Shown here: one piece after another, positions 15,929 to 24,898 of the stretch | Layout: each line of letters opens with the position of its first letter | Position numbering within the stretch: position 1 is the first letter of the stretch | Program-made: the position numbers and the translations under genes | Notes under the pieces: generated by a model | What the model was told of the DNA's origin: nothing | The model's input: the letters and a program-made list of their open reading frames with translations, nothing else | Database searches by the model: none | Source: Pseudomonas knackmussii B13 | GTDB taxonomy: Bacteria; Pseudomonadota; Gammaproteobacteria; Pseudomonadales; Pseudomonadaceae | Length of the DNA stretch: 64,000 nt | Direction: 5' to 3' | Assembly (NCBI RefSeq): GCF_000689415.1 | Contig: NZ_HG322950.1 | Span: 434,001 to 498,000, forward strand

Positions 15929-17097
15929 GCCAGGATTCGCACCAGCCGCGCGGTTTCGCCACGCGGGTCATCCACGCCGGCCAGGCGCCCGACCCCTCCA
16001 CCGGCGCGCTGATGCCGCCGATTTACGCCAACTCCACCTACCTGCAGGACAGCCCCGGGGTGCACAAGGGCCTGGACTACGGCCGCTCGCACAACCCTAC
16101 GCGCTGGGCACTGGAGCGCTGCGTGGCGGACTTGGAAGGCGGCAGCAAGGCGTTTGCTTTCGCCTCAGGGCTGGCAGCCATCTCGGCCACCCTGGAACTG
16201 CTCGACGCCGGCTCGCACATCGTTTCCGGCAACGACATTTATGGCGGCACCTTCCGCCTGTTCGAGCGCGTGCGGCGGCGCAGCGCCGGGCATGACTTCA
16301 GCTTCGTCGATCTCACCGACCTGTCGGCCATCGAGGCGGCCCTGCGGCCGGAAACCCGCATGGTGTGGATCGAAACCCCGAGCAACCCGCTGCTGCGCCT
16401 GGCCGACCTTGAGGCCATCGCCCGCCTGTGCCGCAGCCGCGGCATCCTCTGCGTGGCCGACAACACCTTCGCCAGCCCGCGTATCCAGCGTCCGCTGGAG
16501 CTGGGGTTCGATGTGGTGGTGCACTCGACGACCAAGTACCTGAACGGCCACTCGGACGTCATCGGCGGCATCGCCGTGGTCGGCGACAACCCGGAGCTGG
16601 CCGAGCGCCTGGGCTTCCTGCAGAACGCCGTGGGCGCCATCGCCGGCCCCTTCGACGCCTTCCTCACCCTGCGCGGCGTTAAGACGCTGGCCTTGCGCAT
16701 GGATCGCCACTGCAGCAATGCGCTGGAGCTGGCGCAGTGGCTGGAGCGGCAGCCGCAGGTGAAGCGTGTGCATTACCCGGGGCTGCCGTCGCACCCACAG
16801 CACGAACTGGCCAAGCGGCAGATGAACGGCTTCGGCGGGGTGATATCCATCGACCTCGCCACCGATCTGGCTGGCGCCAAGCGTTTCCTGGAGAACGTGC
16901 AGATATTCGCCCTGGCCGAGAGCCTGGGGGGCGTCGAGAGCCTGATCGAACACCCGGCGATCATGACCCACGCCACTATCCCGCCGGCGACCCGAGCGGA
17001 GCTGGGCATTGGCGATGGCCTGGTGCGGTTGTCGGTGGGGGTGGAGGATGTGGAGGACCTGCGCGCCGATCTGGCGCAGGCGCTGGCCACGATCTGA
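15925..17097 (+). CDS. Cystathionine gamma-lyase/synthase family PLP enzyme
   Basis: A 390-residue Cys/Met-metabolism enzyme with the PLP lysine at K204 (HSTTKYLNGHSDVIGG), the YGRSHNPTR motif binding the neighbouring subunit's phosphate, and ESLGGVESLIEHPAIMTHA near the end. Next to cystathionine beta-synthase it most likely acts as the gamma-lyase, cleaving cystathionine to cysteine, 2-oxobutyrate and ammonia. Gamma-synthase activity cannot be excluded from sequence. The start ATG at 15925 has AGGAG 9 bases upstream and overlaps the CBS stop. Confidence 0.92.
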   Translation: MSQDSHQPRGFATRVIHAGQAPDPSTGALMPPIYANSTYLQDSPGVHKGLDYGRSHNPTRWALERCVADLEGGSKAFAFASGLAAISATLELLDAGSHIVSGNDIYGGTFRLFERVRRRSAGHDFSFVDLTDLSAIEAALRPETRMVWIETPSNPLLRLADLEAIARLCRSRGILCVADNTFASPRIQRPLELGFDVVVHSTTKYLNGHSDVIGGIAVVGDNPELAERLGFLQNAVGAIAGPFDAFLTLRGVKTLALRMDRHCSNALELAQWLERQPQVKRVHYPGLPSHPQHELAKRQMNGFGGVISIDLATDLAGAKRFLENVQIFALAESLGGVESLIEHPAIMTHATIPPATRAELGIGDGLVRLSVGVEDVEDLRADLAQALATI

Positions 17098-17109
17098 CGT
17101 CGACGCCTC

Positions 17110-17157
17110 GTAGGAGCGGACCTTGTCCGAGATTCGCGCGCACGGCGCGCTCCTACA
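17110..17157. repeat. REP-like inverted repeat
   Basis: GTAGGAGCG at 17110-17118 is inverted as CGCTCCTAC at 17149-17157, with degenerate pairing between. The outer arms match the Pseudomonas REP family while the centre (GACCTTGTCCGAGATTCGCGCG) is another subtype from the one at 1940. Confidence 0.7.
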
Positions 17158-17175
17158 ATCGACGCAGGTGCCAAG

Positions 17176-17203
17176 AAAAAGCCCGCCAGTCGGCGGGCTT
17201 TTT
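17176..17203. terminator. Bidirectional terminator between transsulfuration and pyr genes
   Basis: A 12-bp perfect stem, AAAAAGCCCGCC (17176-17187) with GGCGGGCTTTTT (17192-17203), loop AGTC. Because it has A and T tracts on both sides it can stop transcription from both convergent units, 79 bases after one stop and 15 before the other. Confidence 0.92.
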
Positions 17204-17217
17204 GATGCCTGGGAGGC

Positions 17218-18489
17218 TCAGATCGCGTGGACGATGTGTCCATCCACCAGGGTGCAGCGCACCGCACCCGGCAGCAGGTGGCCGCTGAACGGGCAGTTGT
17301 GCCCGCGCGAGTACCAGCTTTCGCCAACCAGGGTCTGGCCTTCGGCCTCGAACAGCACGAGGTCGGCGGCCTGGCCCACGGCGACTCGGCCGGCCGGCAG
17401 GCGCAGGGCGTTCGCCGGGCCGCTGGAGAGGCGCGCGAGCAGCGTCGGCAGGTCGAGCAGGTCGTCCTGCACCAGGGTCATGGCCAGCGGCAGCAGCAGT
17501 TCGACGCTGCTGATGCCCGGTTCAGTGGCGGCGAAGGGGGCGTTCTTGGCATCGAACTCGTGGGGCTGGTGGTGGCTGGCGATGGCGGTGATCACGCCGC
17601 TCTTCACCGCTTCGCGCAGGGCGTCGCGATCCTTGCGGGAACGCAGCGGCGGTTGCACGTGGTAGAGGCTGGAGAAGTCCGAGAGCGCCTCGTCGGTGAG
17701 GATCAGCTGGTACAGCGCGACATCGGCGGTCACCGGCAGCCCGCGAGCTTGGGCCTGGGCGATCAGTTCCACGCCACGGGCGCTGGTGAGCTGGCTGAAG
17801 TGCGCACGCACGCCGCTTTGCTCGACCAGCAGCAGGTTGCGCGCCAGGGCCACGGTTTCGGCGGTTTCCGGAATGCCGGCCAGGCCGCGGAAGGCAGCGG
17901 TGGGGCCGTCGTGGGCCAGGCCACCTTCGGCCAGTTCGGCGTCCTGGGAGGTGAAGATCACCGTCAGGTCGAAGGTCGCGGCGTACTCCAGGGAGCGCAG
18001 CAACACGCGGTTGCTGGCCATCGGCGCCAGGCCGTTGGTGAAGGCGACGCAGCCGGCGCCGCTCAGGGCCGCCAGTTCGGACAGCTGCTCGCCGGCCAGG
18101 CCGCGGGTCAGTGCGCCGATCGGGAAGACCTTGGCATTGCCGGCCTCGCGAGCGCGGTCGAGGATCAGTTCGGCTACGGCGGTGGTGTCGAGCACCGGCT
18201 TGGTCTGCGGCGGGCAGCACAGGCTGGTGACGCCACCGGCCGCGGCGGCGCGGGTTTCGCTGTCGATATTGCCCTTGCGGCTGTAGCCCGGTTCGCACAG
18301 GGCGACGTTGAGGTCGACCAGGCCGGGCGCGGCGACCAGGCCGGCGGCGTCGATCGCCTGGGCGGCATGGAAGTCGGCCGGGGCGTCGCCGAGAGCGATG
18401 ATGCGGCCGGCTTCGATGTGGATGTCGCAGACCTTGTCCAGGCCGCTGGCCGGGTCGATCAGGCGGGCGCCGTGAATGCTGACGGTCAT
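17218..18489 (-). CDS. Dihydroorotase-like non-catalytic subunit of ATCase (PyrC')
   Basis: The protein has the fold and length (423 aa) of class I dihydroorotase but lost the metal ligands: the canonical HxHxREPG becomes NVALCEPG at residues 61-68, with Asn61 and Ala63 replacing both zinc histidines. In pseudomonads this inactive PyrC' forms a dodecamer with PyrB and is needed to assemble active aspartate carbamoyltransferase, while true dihydroorotases are encoded elsewhere. Its start overlaps pyrB by 4 bases. The terminator at 17176-17203 ends the operon. Confidence 0.93.
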   Translation of the reverse strand: MTVSIHGARLIDPASGLDKVCDIHIEAGRIIALGDAPADFHAAQAIDAAGLVAAPGLVDLNVALCEPGYSRKGNIDSETRAAAAGGVTSLCCPPQTKPVLDTTAVAELILDRAREAGNAKVFPIGALTRGLAGEQLSELAALSGAGCVAFTNGLAPMASNRVLLRSLEYAATFDLTVIFTSQDAELAEGGLAHDGPTAAFRGLAGIPETAETVALARNLLLVEQSGVRAHFSQLTSARGVELIAQAQARGLPVTADVALYQLILTDEALSDFSSLYHVQPPLRSRKDRDALREAVKSGVITAIASHHQPHEFDAKNAPFAATEPGISSVELLLPLAMTLVQDDLLDLPTLLARLSSGPANALRLPAGRVAVGQAADLVLFEAEGQTLVGESWYSRGHNCPFSGHLLPGAVRCTLVDGHIVHAI

Positions 18490-19490
18490 TGCGCGTCCTC
18501 CTGTTCCAGCTGGCGTTGGGCGTTCTGCCCGCTCATGGCCATGGACAGCACGGCCATGCGGATGGCGATCCCGTAGGTCACCTGGTTGAGGATCACCGAT
18601 TGCTCGCCATCGGCGACGGCGGATTCGATTTCCACGCCGCGGTTGATCGGGCCCGGGTGCATGACGATGGCGTCGGGCTTGGCCAGCTTCAGGCGCTTCT
18701 GGGTCAGGCCGTAGAGCTTGAAGAACTCGCCTTCGCTGGGCAGCAGGCCGCCGGCCATGCGCTCGCGCTGCAGGCGCAGCATGATCACCACGTCGACGTC
18801 CTTGAGGCCTTCGTCGGCGTTGGTGAACACCTTGACCCCGTAGGTCTGCTCAAGGCCCACCGGCAGCAGGGTGCGCGGGGCGATGACGCGGATGTCCGGG
18901 CAGCCCAGGGTCTTCAGCGCCAGCATGTCGGAGCGCGCCACCCGCGAGTGCAGGATGTCGCCGACGATGGCTACCGAGAGGTTCTCGAAGCTGCCTTTGT
19001 GGCGGCGGATGGTGAGCATGTCGAGCATGCCCTGGGTCGGGTGGCCGTGGCGGCCGTCGCCGCCGTTGATCACGGCCACTTTCGGGCTGACGTGCTCGGC
19101 GATGAAGTGCGCAGCGCCTGAGTCGCTGTGGCGCACGACGAACATGTCGGCAGCCATGGCCTCGAGGTTGCGCAGCGTGTCGGTGAGGGTCTCACCCTTG
19201 CTGGTCGAGGAGGTCGACACGTTCAGCGTGATGACGTCGGCGGAAAGCCGTTGGGCGGCCAGTTCGAAGGTGGTGCGGGTGCGCGTGGAGTTCTCGAAGA
19301 ACACGTTGCACACGGTCTTGCCGCGCAGCAGCGGGACTTTCTTGACCGCGCGGGCACCCACTTCGAGGAAGGAGTCGGCGGTGTCGAGGATCTCGGTCAG
19401 CAGCTCGCGGGGCAGGCCGTCGAGCGAGAGGAAATGGCGCAGCTGGCCCTGGTCGTTGAGCTGCAGCGGGCGCTTGGCGTCTGTCGGCAT
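18486..19490 (-). CDS. pyrB: Aspartate carbamoyltransferase catalytic subunit
   Basis: PyrB makes N-carbamoylaspartate from aspartate and carbamoyl phosphate in pyrimidine synthesis. The carbamoyl-phosphate loop STRTR is at residues 68-72 (FFENSTRTRTTFE), with HPTQGMLDMLTI and the aspartate-site HPGPINRGVE intact. The 334-residue length includes the N-terminal extension typical of Pseudomonas class A ATCases, where nucleotide effectors bind. It is flanked by pyrR and overlaps pyrC', the partner needed for assembly. Confidence 0.96.
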   Translation of the reverse strand: MPTDAKRPLQLNDQGQLRHFLSLDGLPRELLTEILDTADSFLEVGARAVKKVPLLRGKTVCNVFFENSTRTRTTFELAAQRLSADVITLNVSTSSTSKGETLTDTLRNLEAMAADMFVVRHSDSGAAHFIAEHVSPKVAVINGGDGRHGHPTQGMLDMLTIRRHKGSFENLSVAIVGDILHSRVARSDMLALKTLGCPDIRVIAPRTLLPVGLEQTYGVKVFTNADEGLKDVDVVIMLRLQRERMAGGLLPSEGEFFKLYGLTQKRLKLAKPDAIVMHPGPINRGVEIESAVADGEQSVILNQVTYGIAIRMAVLSMAMSGQNAQRQLEQEDAQ

Positions 19491-19531
19491 GTGGCAGGCC
19501 CTGAAAGGTCGGAAGAAGGGTGCGCGCGTGC

Positions 19532-20041
19532 TCAGAGCGCGCCGATGAGGGTGCGCTCGAGTGCGAGTGGTGCGGGACCGCGCAATTTTACCCGTTCATT
19601 GGGTGCCAGCGACAGGGTTTGTCCCACCACATCGGGGCGAATCGGCAGTTCACGGGCATTCAGGTCGAGCAGGCAGACCAGCGTCACGCTTGCCGGACGG
19701 CCGTAGTCGAACAGCTCGTTGAGCGCGGCACGGATGGTGCGGCCGCTCATCAGCACGTCGTCCACGAGGACCAGGTGCTGGCCGTCGATCTCGAACGGCA
19801 GCTCGGACGGGCGCACCTGCGGGTGCAGGCCGCTGCGAGTGAAGTCGTCGCGGTAGAAGGAGACGTCGAGGATGCCGAGGATCTCCTCGCTGTGCAGTTC
19901 CTTGAGCAGCGCCTGGGCGACCCAGATGCCGCCGGTGTGGATGCCCACGAAGCGCGGCGAGTCTATGCCGCGGGAGGCGAGGTGGTTGCGCAGCTCGGTG
20001 GCCATGCGCGGCAGGAGTTCGGCGGGGCTTGGCAGGGTCAT
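19532..20041 (-). CDS. pyrR: Bifunctional PyrR: pyr regulator / uracil phosphoribosyltransferase
   Basis: This 169-residue phosphoribosyltransferase-fold protein has the PRPP motif HLVLVDDVLMSGRTIRAAL and the flexible-loop region SFYRDDFTRSG. PyrR proteins regulate pyrimidine genes and may also make UMP. Here it leads the pyrR-pyrB-pyrC' operon, 41 bases before pyrB. The start ATG at 20041 has AGGAG immediately upstream. The open frame continues 16 codons further without a ribosome-binding site. Confidence 0.93.
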   Translation of the reverse strand: MTLPSPAELLPRMATELRNHLASRGIDSPRFVGIHTGGIWVAQALLKELHSEEILGILDVSFYRDDFTRSGLHPQVRPSELPFEIDGQHLVLVDDVLMSGRTIRAALNELFDYGRPASVTLVCLLDLNARELPIRPDVVGQTLSLAPNERVKLRGPAPLALERTLIGAL

Positions 20042-20155
20042 GTCATCTCCTGGGGCTCGGGGCAGCCCGCAGGCCGCCGGTGATTCCATGTGTGCCCGAC
20101 GGCGCGGGCACAGGCTCTAGATTAGCGGTTGCAGCGAATCCGGCGCTGTCGCAGA

Positions 20156-20584
20156 TCAAGCGGCGCCGTGTTCGGCCAGCCAGCCTTCGAGCAACAGGGC
20201 AGCGGCCAGCGCGTCCACCGGGCGTTCGCGATAACCATCGCGCTGGCCCTGGGCCAGGCGTTCGCCCTTGGCGGCGTAGGTGGTCAGGCGCTCGTCGTGG
20301 GTGTGCACCGGCAGGTTGTAGCGGCCGTTTAGGCGGCGGGCGAACTTCTCCGCGCGCTCGCTCATCTCGCTGGGCGTGCCGTCCATGTTCAACGGCAGGC
20401 CGACGACGATGGCGTCTGGTTGCCATTCCTTGATCAGCGCTTCGACGCGGTTCCAGTCCGGCACGCCGTTCTGTGCCTTGAGCACGCACAGCTCGCGGGC
20501 CTGGCCGGTGATCGCCTGGCCGACGGCCACGCCGATTTGCTTGGTGCCGTAGTCGAAACCGAGAAGCAGGCGGGGCGCGCTCAT
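20156..20584 (-). CDS. ruvX: Holliday junction resolvase-like / pre-16S rRNA nuclease
   Basis: The 142-residue RNase H-like protein starts with the active-site strand LLLGFDYGTKQIGVAVGQ and has the conserved NMDGTPSEMSERAEKFARRL and DERLTTYAA motifs. The family (YqgF/RuvX) is implicated in 16S rRNA 5' maturation and resembles RuvC. Its start overlaps the algH stop by one base (TGATG), the common algH-ruvX coupling. Confidence 0.93.
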   Translation of the reverse strand: MSAPRLLLGFDYGTKQIGVAVGQAITGQARELCVLKAQNGVPDWNRVEALIKEWQPDAIVVGLPLNMDGTPSEMSERAEKFARRLNGRYNLPVHTHDERLTTYAAKGERLAQGQRDGYRERPVDALAAALLLEGWLAEHGAA

Positions 20585-21150
20585 CAGGCGTGCCCGGCTT
20601 GCGCGGTGAGCAGGGCGAGGTTGATGCCCAGGCGCTCGGCGGCAGCGGCCAGGCGCTGCTCGTGGGGGACGTCGAAGAGCACCGAGGGATCGGCCGGGCA
20701 GGTCAGCCAGGCATTGTCGGCGAGCTCTGCTTCCAGCTGGCCGGCTTCCCAGCCGGCGTAGCCGAGGGTGATCAGGCTCTTCTGCGGACCGCTGCCGTCG
20801 GCGATGGCGAACAGCACGTCCTGCGAGGTGGAGAGGCTAAGCTCGCCCAGCTCCAGGGTGGCCTGGAACTGCTGGCCGGCTGGATGCAGGACGAAGCCGC
20901 GATCGGTCTGCACCGGGCCGCCGTTATAGATAGTGATGCCCTGGCAGCGCGCCGGCGGCAGTTCGTCCGCGCGCAGTTGTTCGAGCACGTCGCTGAGCGT
21001 GAGGCCGCTCGGGCGGTTGATCACCAGGCCCATGGCGCCCTGCTCGTTGTGCTCGACCAGGTAGGTGACGGTCTGGGCAAAGTTGGGATCGGCCATGTGC
21101 GGCATGGCGATCAGGAAGTGGTGCTTGAGGTAGGTGGGCGCTGTATTCAT
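20584..21150 (-). CDS. algH: YqgE/AlgH family protein
   Basis: The 188-residue protein has the AlgH signatures HHFLIAMPHMADPNF near the start, GAMGLVINRPSG, and ITLGYAGWEAGQLEAEL. AlgH was reported as a transcriptional influence on alginate genes in P. aeruginosa, but no DNA-binding motif is visible and the molecular role is unsettled. The start is ATG at 21150. An in-frame start 12 codons upstream (21186) lacks support. It is cotranscribed with ruvX. Confidence 0.93.
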   Translation of the reverse strand: MNTAPTYLKHHFLIAMPHMADPNFAQTVTYLVEHNEQGAMGLVINRPSGLTLSDVLEQLRADELPPARCQGITIYNGGPVQTDRGFVLHPAGQQFQATLELGELSLSTSQDVLFAIADGSGPQKSLITLGYAGWEAGQLEAELADNAWLTCPADPSVLFDVPHEQRLAAAAERLGINLALLTAQAGHA

Positions 21151-21221
21151 GCCGGCTAGTTTCCGGCTAAGCGAAAGGCCCTGCAAGCACCAGGGCCCCT
21201 AAAACAAGGGAGGCGCACGGC

Positions 21222-22115
21222 CTACCGGCTCGACAGGCGGTCGCCGCGCTCGAAGCGCCAGGTGCGGATGATTTCCAGGCGGTCGATGTCCGCCAGATCG
21301 CCGGTGAAGGGCGCGAAGGGCGCGGCCAGGCGCACGATGCGTTGGGCGGCCTGGTCGAGCAGTGGCTGGCCGGAAGACTCCAGCACCTGCACTTCGTACA
21401 GCGAACCGTCGTGGTTGATCGAAACCAGCAGCCGTAGGCTGCCATAGACACGCTGGCGACGGGCCTCGTCGGGGTAATTGAGGTTGCCGATGCGCTCGAT
21501 CTTCTTGCGCCACTCTTCCTTGTACCAGGCGCCCTTGTCGCGCATGGTCGAGGCGGCGGTCAGGCGCTGGATGCGCGGACGCTTGGCGTAGGCCTGGCGA
21601 TCCTTGGCGAGGTCGGCCTCGAGGCTGGAAATCTGCGCCGAGAGCTCGCTGGAGTCGAATTGCGGCACAGGATCGGCAACAGGTTCGGCCTTGGGCGTCT
21701 GCTGCTTGGTCTGCACTTTCTGCTGGCGCGGCGACTTGGTGGTCACGGCAGTCTTGGGTGCTTCTTCCTTTTGCACCTGCTTCGGCGTCTGCGGAAGGGT
21801 GACCTTCTTCGCCTCCGAGTCCTGGAAGGGGGCCTTCTCTGTGGTCTTGGGCACCGCTTTCTTGTCCAGGGTGCCGCTGCCCTGCTGGTTCATCTGTGCC
21901 AGGTAATCGGCCTTCTCCGGCTTCTTCTCGCTCTTGAAGGTGGCCAGGGTGATTTCCAGGGTCTTGCTCAGCAGGCTCGGCTTGGGCATGGAGAAGCCCA
22001 CGCCGAGGATTAGCGCGACGTGCAGCACGGCGGCCACGAACAGGGTGAAGCCCAGCCGGTCCGCCGGGCGGACGCCGGAGGATTCGAAGGCTTGGGGGGA
22101 GGTTGCAGCGTTCAT
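21222..22115 (-). CDS. tonB3: TonB-family protein TonB3
   Basis: The 297-residue protein has one N-terminal membrane anchor (LGFTLFVAAVLHVALILGVGF, about residues 21-41), a long Lys/Pro/Gln-rich periplasmic spacer (about 55-160) and a C-terminal TonB domain (RIGNLNYPDEARRQRVYGSL ... WRFERGD). Its position next to gshB and the pil-chp cluster matches P. aeruginosa tonB3, which is needed for twitching and pilus assembly rather than iron uptake. The start at 22115 is placed so the anchor follows a short cytoplasmic tail. No ExbB/ExbD genes are nearby. Confidence 0.9.
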   Translation of the reverse strand: MNAATSPQAFESSGVRPADRLGFTLFVAAVLHVALILGVGFSMPKPSLLSKTLEITLATFKSEKKPEKADYLAQMNQQGSGTLDKKAVPKTTEKAPFQDSEAKKVTLPQTPKQVQKEEAPKTAVTTKSPRQQKVQTKQQTPKAEPVADPVPQFDSSELSAQISSLEADLAKDRQAYAKRPRIQRLTAASTMRDKGAWYKEEWRKKIERIGNLNYPDEARRQRVYGSLRLLVSINHDGSLYEVQVLESSGQPLLDQAAQRIVRLAAPFAPFTGDLADIDRLEIIRTWRFERGDRLSSR

Positions 22116-22199
22116 TACGGTTCGAGCTGGCCGGGGTGGGCGAAGTCTGCTTTCCCCGGCCGTCGCCTGCAAGCGGCAAGCGTCAAGTTGTCGGCTGCG

Positions 22200-23171
22200 T
22201 CAAACTTGCGGCTGCGCAGCGTGCGCCTTGAGCTTGCCCTCGATGGCGTCCATCAGACGCTCGCCGATGCGCGTGTCGTAGGCCTTGTCGATCTCGCGGA
22301 TGCAGGTCGGGCTGGTGACGTTGATCTCGGTGAGGTAGTCGCCGATCACGTCCAGGCCGACGAACAGCAGGCCGCGTTCGCGCAGCTGCGGGCCGACCTG
22401 TTCGGCGATCCAGCGATCGCGCTCGGACAACGGCTGGGCCACGCCGCGGCCACCGGCGGCGAGGTTGCCGCGCGTCTCGCCCTGCGCCGGAATGCGCGCC
22501 AGGCAATATTCCACCGGCTCGCCATCGATCATCAGGATGCGCTTGTCGCCATCCTTGATCTCCGGGATATAGCGCTGCGCCATGATTTGCTGGTGGCCAT
22601 GCAGGGTCAGGGTCTCGAGGATCACCGACAGGTTCGGGTCGCCCTCGCGGTGGCGGAAGATCATGGTGCCGCCCATGCCTTCGAGGGGTTTGAGAATGAT
22701 GTCACGATGTTCGGCGGCGAACTCGCGCAGAATGTCCCCGCGCCGGGTGACCAGGGTCGGCGGCGTGCATTGGGGGAACAAGGTGGCGAAGAACTTCTCG
22801 TTGCAGTCGCGCAGGCTCTGCGGGCGGTTCACCACCAGGGTGCCGGCGCGTTCGGCCTGCTCCAGCAGATATGTGGAATAGATGAACTCGTTGTTGAAGG
22901 GCGGATCCTTGCGCATCAGGATCACGTCCAGCTCGGACAGCGGCAGGTCGGTCTCCTCGGCCAGCTCGTACCAGTGCTCGGCATCGTTGAAGACTTTCAG
23001 GGCGCGAACCTTCCCATGGGCAGTGTTCGCCTTCTGGTAAAGATCCTGTTGTTCCATATAGAAGAGCGACCAGCCTCGTGCCTGGGCCGCCAGCAGCATC
23101 GCCAGGGAGCTGTCCTTCTTGAAGTTGATGCTCGCGATGGGGTCCATCACGATGCCCACGCGTACGCTCAT
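22200..23171 (-). CDS. gshB: Glutathione synthetase
   Basis: GshB joins glycine to gamma-glutamylcysteine with ATP. The 323-residue protein begins with the GshB N-domain (VGIVMDPIASINFKKDSSLAM), includes ILKPLEGMGGTMIFR in the ATP-grasp region, and the glycine-rich loop LAAGGRGVAQPLSERD. It lies upstream of tonB3 on the same strand and is divergent from pilG, the conserved arrangement in Pseudomonas. Confidence 0.96.
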   Translation of the reverse strand: MSVRVGIVMDPIASINFKKDSSLAMLLAAQARGWSLFYMEQQDLYQKANTAHGKVRALKVFNDAEHWYELAEETDLPLSELDVILMRKDPPFNNEFIYSTYLLEQAERAGTLVVNRPQSLRDCNEKFFATLFPQCTPPTLVTRRGDILREFAAEHRDIILKPLEGMGGTMIFRHREGDPNLSVILETLTLHGHQQIMAQRYIPEIKDGDKRILMIDGEPVEYCLARIPAQGETRGNLAAGGRGVAQPLSERDRWIAEQVGPQLRERGLLFVGLDVIGDYLTEINVTSPTCIREIDKAYDTRIGERLMDAIEGKLKAHAAQPQV

Positions 23172-23414
23172 GGGGGGGCTCCGAAAGGGGCAGGGTGCGG
23201 CGAGAAACCGCGCCGAAAAGGGCTGAAAAGGACGCTCAGAGTGGCGCTGGAGGCGATCCCGGTCAAGGAAAAGCCGGTGCCTCCGGGGTGTTATGGATGG
23301 AACGGGGAGAGTGTGCTAAAAGACTCCGACGATTGGGTCGCAGCCCGACGGTGGCAGGGCGTTAGCGCACTGAATATAAGACAGTAACGATTCACCGAGA
23401 TGCTAAGGGCGAAC
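23172..23414. promoter_or_regulatory. Divergent gshB / pilG intergenic region
   Basis: 243 bases between divergent genes must carry the promoters for gshB (leftward) and for the pil-chp operon (rightward). The part next to pilG (about 23360-23400, CACTGAATATAAGACAGTAACG) is A/T-rich relative to its surroundings and contains TATAAG, a plausible -10 element. AAGGGCG acts as the pilG ribosome-binding site. No clear regulator motif was identified. Confidence 0.45.
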
Positions 23415-23822
23415 ATGGAACAGCATTCCGATGGTTTGAAGGTAATGGTGATCGACGATTCCAAAACGATTCGTCGCACCGCGGAAACCTTGCTGAAGAA
23501 AGTCGGCTGTGACGTCATCACGGCGATCGACGGCTTCGACGCTCTGGCGAAGATTGCCGATACCCATCCCAACATCATCTTTGTCGACATCATGATGCCG
23601 CGACTCGACGGCTATCAGACCTGCGCCCTGATCAAGAACAACAGCGCCTTCAAATCCACCCCGGTGATCATGCTGTCCTCCAAGGACGGCCTGTTCGACA
23701 AGGCCAAGGGTCGAATCGTCGGCTCCGACCAGTACCTCACCAAGCCTTTCAGCAAGGAAGAGCTGCTCGGCGCCATCAAGACCCATGTGCCCGACTTCAC
23801 CCCGGTGGAGCAAGCTTCCTGA
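23415..23822 (+). CDS. pilG: Twitching motility response regulator PilG
   Basis: PilG is the single-domain CheY-like output of the Chp system that promotes pilus extension and CyaB adenylate cyclase activity. The 135-residue receiver has the acidic pair in MVIDDSKTIRR, phospho-acceptor D58 (IIFVDIMMPR), conserved Ser/Thr in IMLSSKDG and Lys in YLTKPFSKEE. The ATG at 23415 has AAGGG upstream. It is the first gene of the cluster. Confidence 0.97.
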   Translation: MEQHSDGLKVMVIDDSKTIRRTAETLLKKVGCDVITAIDGFDALAKIADTHPNIIFVDIMMPRLDGYQTCALIKNNSAFKSTPVIMLSSKDGLFDKAKGRIVGSDQYLTKPFSKEELLGAIKTHVPDFTPVEQAS

Positions 23823-23866
23823 TGTCCGGCCTTTGTGCCGGTGATGCCTTTTCCTAGGGGAACCCC

Positions 23867-24232
23867 ATGGCTCGAATCCTGATTGTTGATGACTCGCCGA
23901 CCGAGATGTACAAGCTGACCGCGATGCTGGAGAAGCACTCGCATCAGGTACTCAAGGCGGAAAATGGCGCCGACGGCGTGGCCCTGGCTCGCCAGGAAAA
24001 GCCGGACGTGGTCCTGATGGACATCGTCATGCCCGGGCTGAACGGCTTCCAGGCCACCCGGCAGCTGTCCAAGGACCCGGAAACCAGTGCCATCCCGGTC
24101 ATCATCGTCACCACCAAGGATCAGGAAACCGACAAGGTCTGGGGCAAGCGCCAGGGCGCGCGCGACTACCTGACCAAGCCGGTCGACGAAGACACCCTGC
24201 TCAAGACCATCAATGCAGTGCTGGCCGGCTGA
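23867..24232 (+). CDS. pilH: Twitching motility response regulator PilH
   Basis: A 121-residue CheY-like receiver with DD at residues 8-9, phospho-acceptor D52 (VVLMDIVMPGLNG), Thr in IIVTTKDQ and Lys in YLTKPVDEDT. PilH opposes PilG, favouring pilus retraction or acting as a phosphate sink. AGGGGAAC precedes the ATG. The gap to pilG is 44 bases. Confidence 0.97.
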   Translation: MARILIVDDSPTEMYKLTAMLEKHSHQVLKAENGADGVALARQEKPDVVLMDIVMPGLNGFQATRQLSKDPETSAIPVIIVTTKDQETDKVWGKRQGARDYLTKPVDEDTLLKTINAVLAG

Positions 24233-24279
24233 AGCCGGACGGCGCGCTAATAACTATTAGAAAAAAGGCCAGGGCCGGC

Positions 24280-24816
24280 ATGTCGGAAGTCCAGACTCCC
24301 TTCCAGCTCCTCTATGAAATCGACCAGCGTTGCCGCCTCCTGGCTGCGGGCCTGCCCGCGCAGCGCGAGGTCGTGCAGAGCTGGAACGGTATCGGCTTCC
24401 GCATGGCGGGCCGGCTGTTTGTCGCACCCATGGGCGAGGTCGCCGAGGTTCTCCATGAACCCCGCTACACCTTGCTGCCGGGCGTGCGCGACTGGGTAAA
24501 GGGCGTGGCCAACGTGCGTGGCCGCCTGCTGCCGATCATGGACCTGTGTGGCTTCCTCGGTGCCGAACTGTCGGCCCTGCGCAAACAGCGTCGGGTGCTG
24601 GTGGTCGAGCATGGCGAGGTATTCGCCGGACTGATCGTCGACGAAGTATTCGGTATGCAGCATTTCCCGGTGGATACATTCAGCGAACAGCTGCCACCTC
24701 TGGAGGCCGCGCTGCAGCCATTCATCCATGGTGTCTTCCATCGGGAGCAACCCTGGTTGGTGTTCAGCCCACACGTGCTGGCACAGCACCCGGGCTTCCT
24801 CGAAGTCGCAAGCTAG
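24280..24816 (+). CDS. pilI: CheW-like adaptor PilI
   Basis: PilI is the CheW-type scaffold linking chemoreceptor PilJ to histidine kinase ChpA. The 178-residue protein shows the CheW core: VKGVANVRGRLLPIMDL and VLVVEHGEVFAGLIVDEVFGM. It is placed between pilH and pilJ with 47 and 82 bases of spacing. Confidence 0.95.
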   Translation: MSEVQTPFQLLYEIDQRCRLLAAGLPAQREVVQSWNGIGFRMAGRLFVAPMGEVAEVLHEPRYTLLPGVRDWVKGVANVRGRLLPIMDLCGFLGAELSALRKQRRVLVVEHGEVFAGLIVDEVFGMQHFPVDTFSEQLPPLEAALQPFIHGVFHREQPWLVFSPHVLAQHPGFLEVAS

Positions 24817-24898
24817 TTGGAACCGGTTGGGTCGGGACTCCGGCCCTTAGTCGAGACATGGAAATCGTAAGCGTGGTAGGTCCAGGCGGGGGCCGCAT

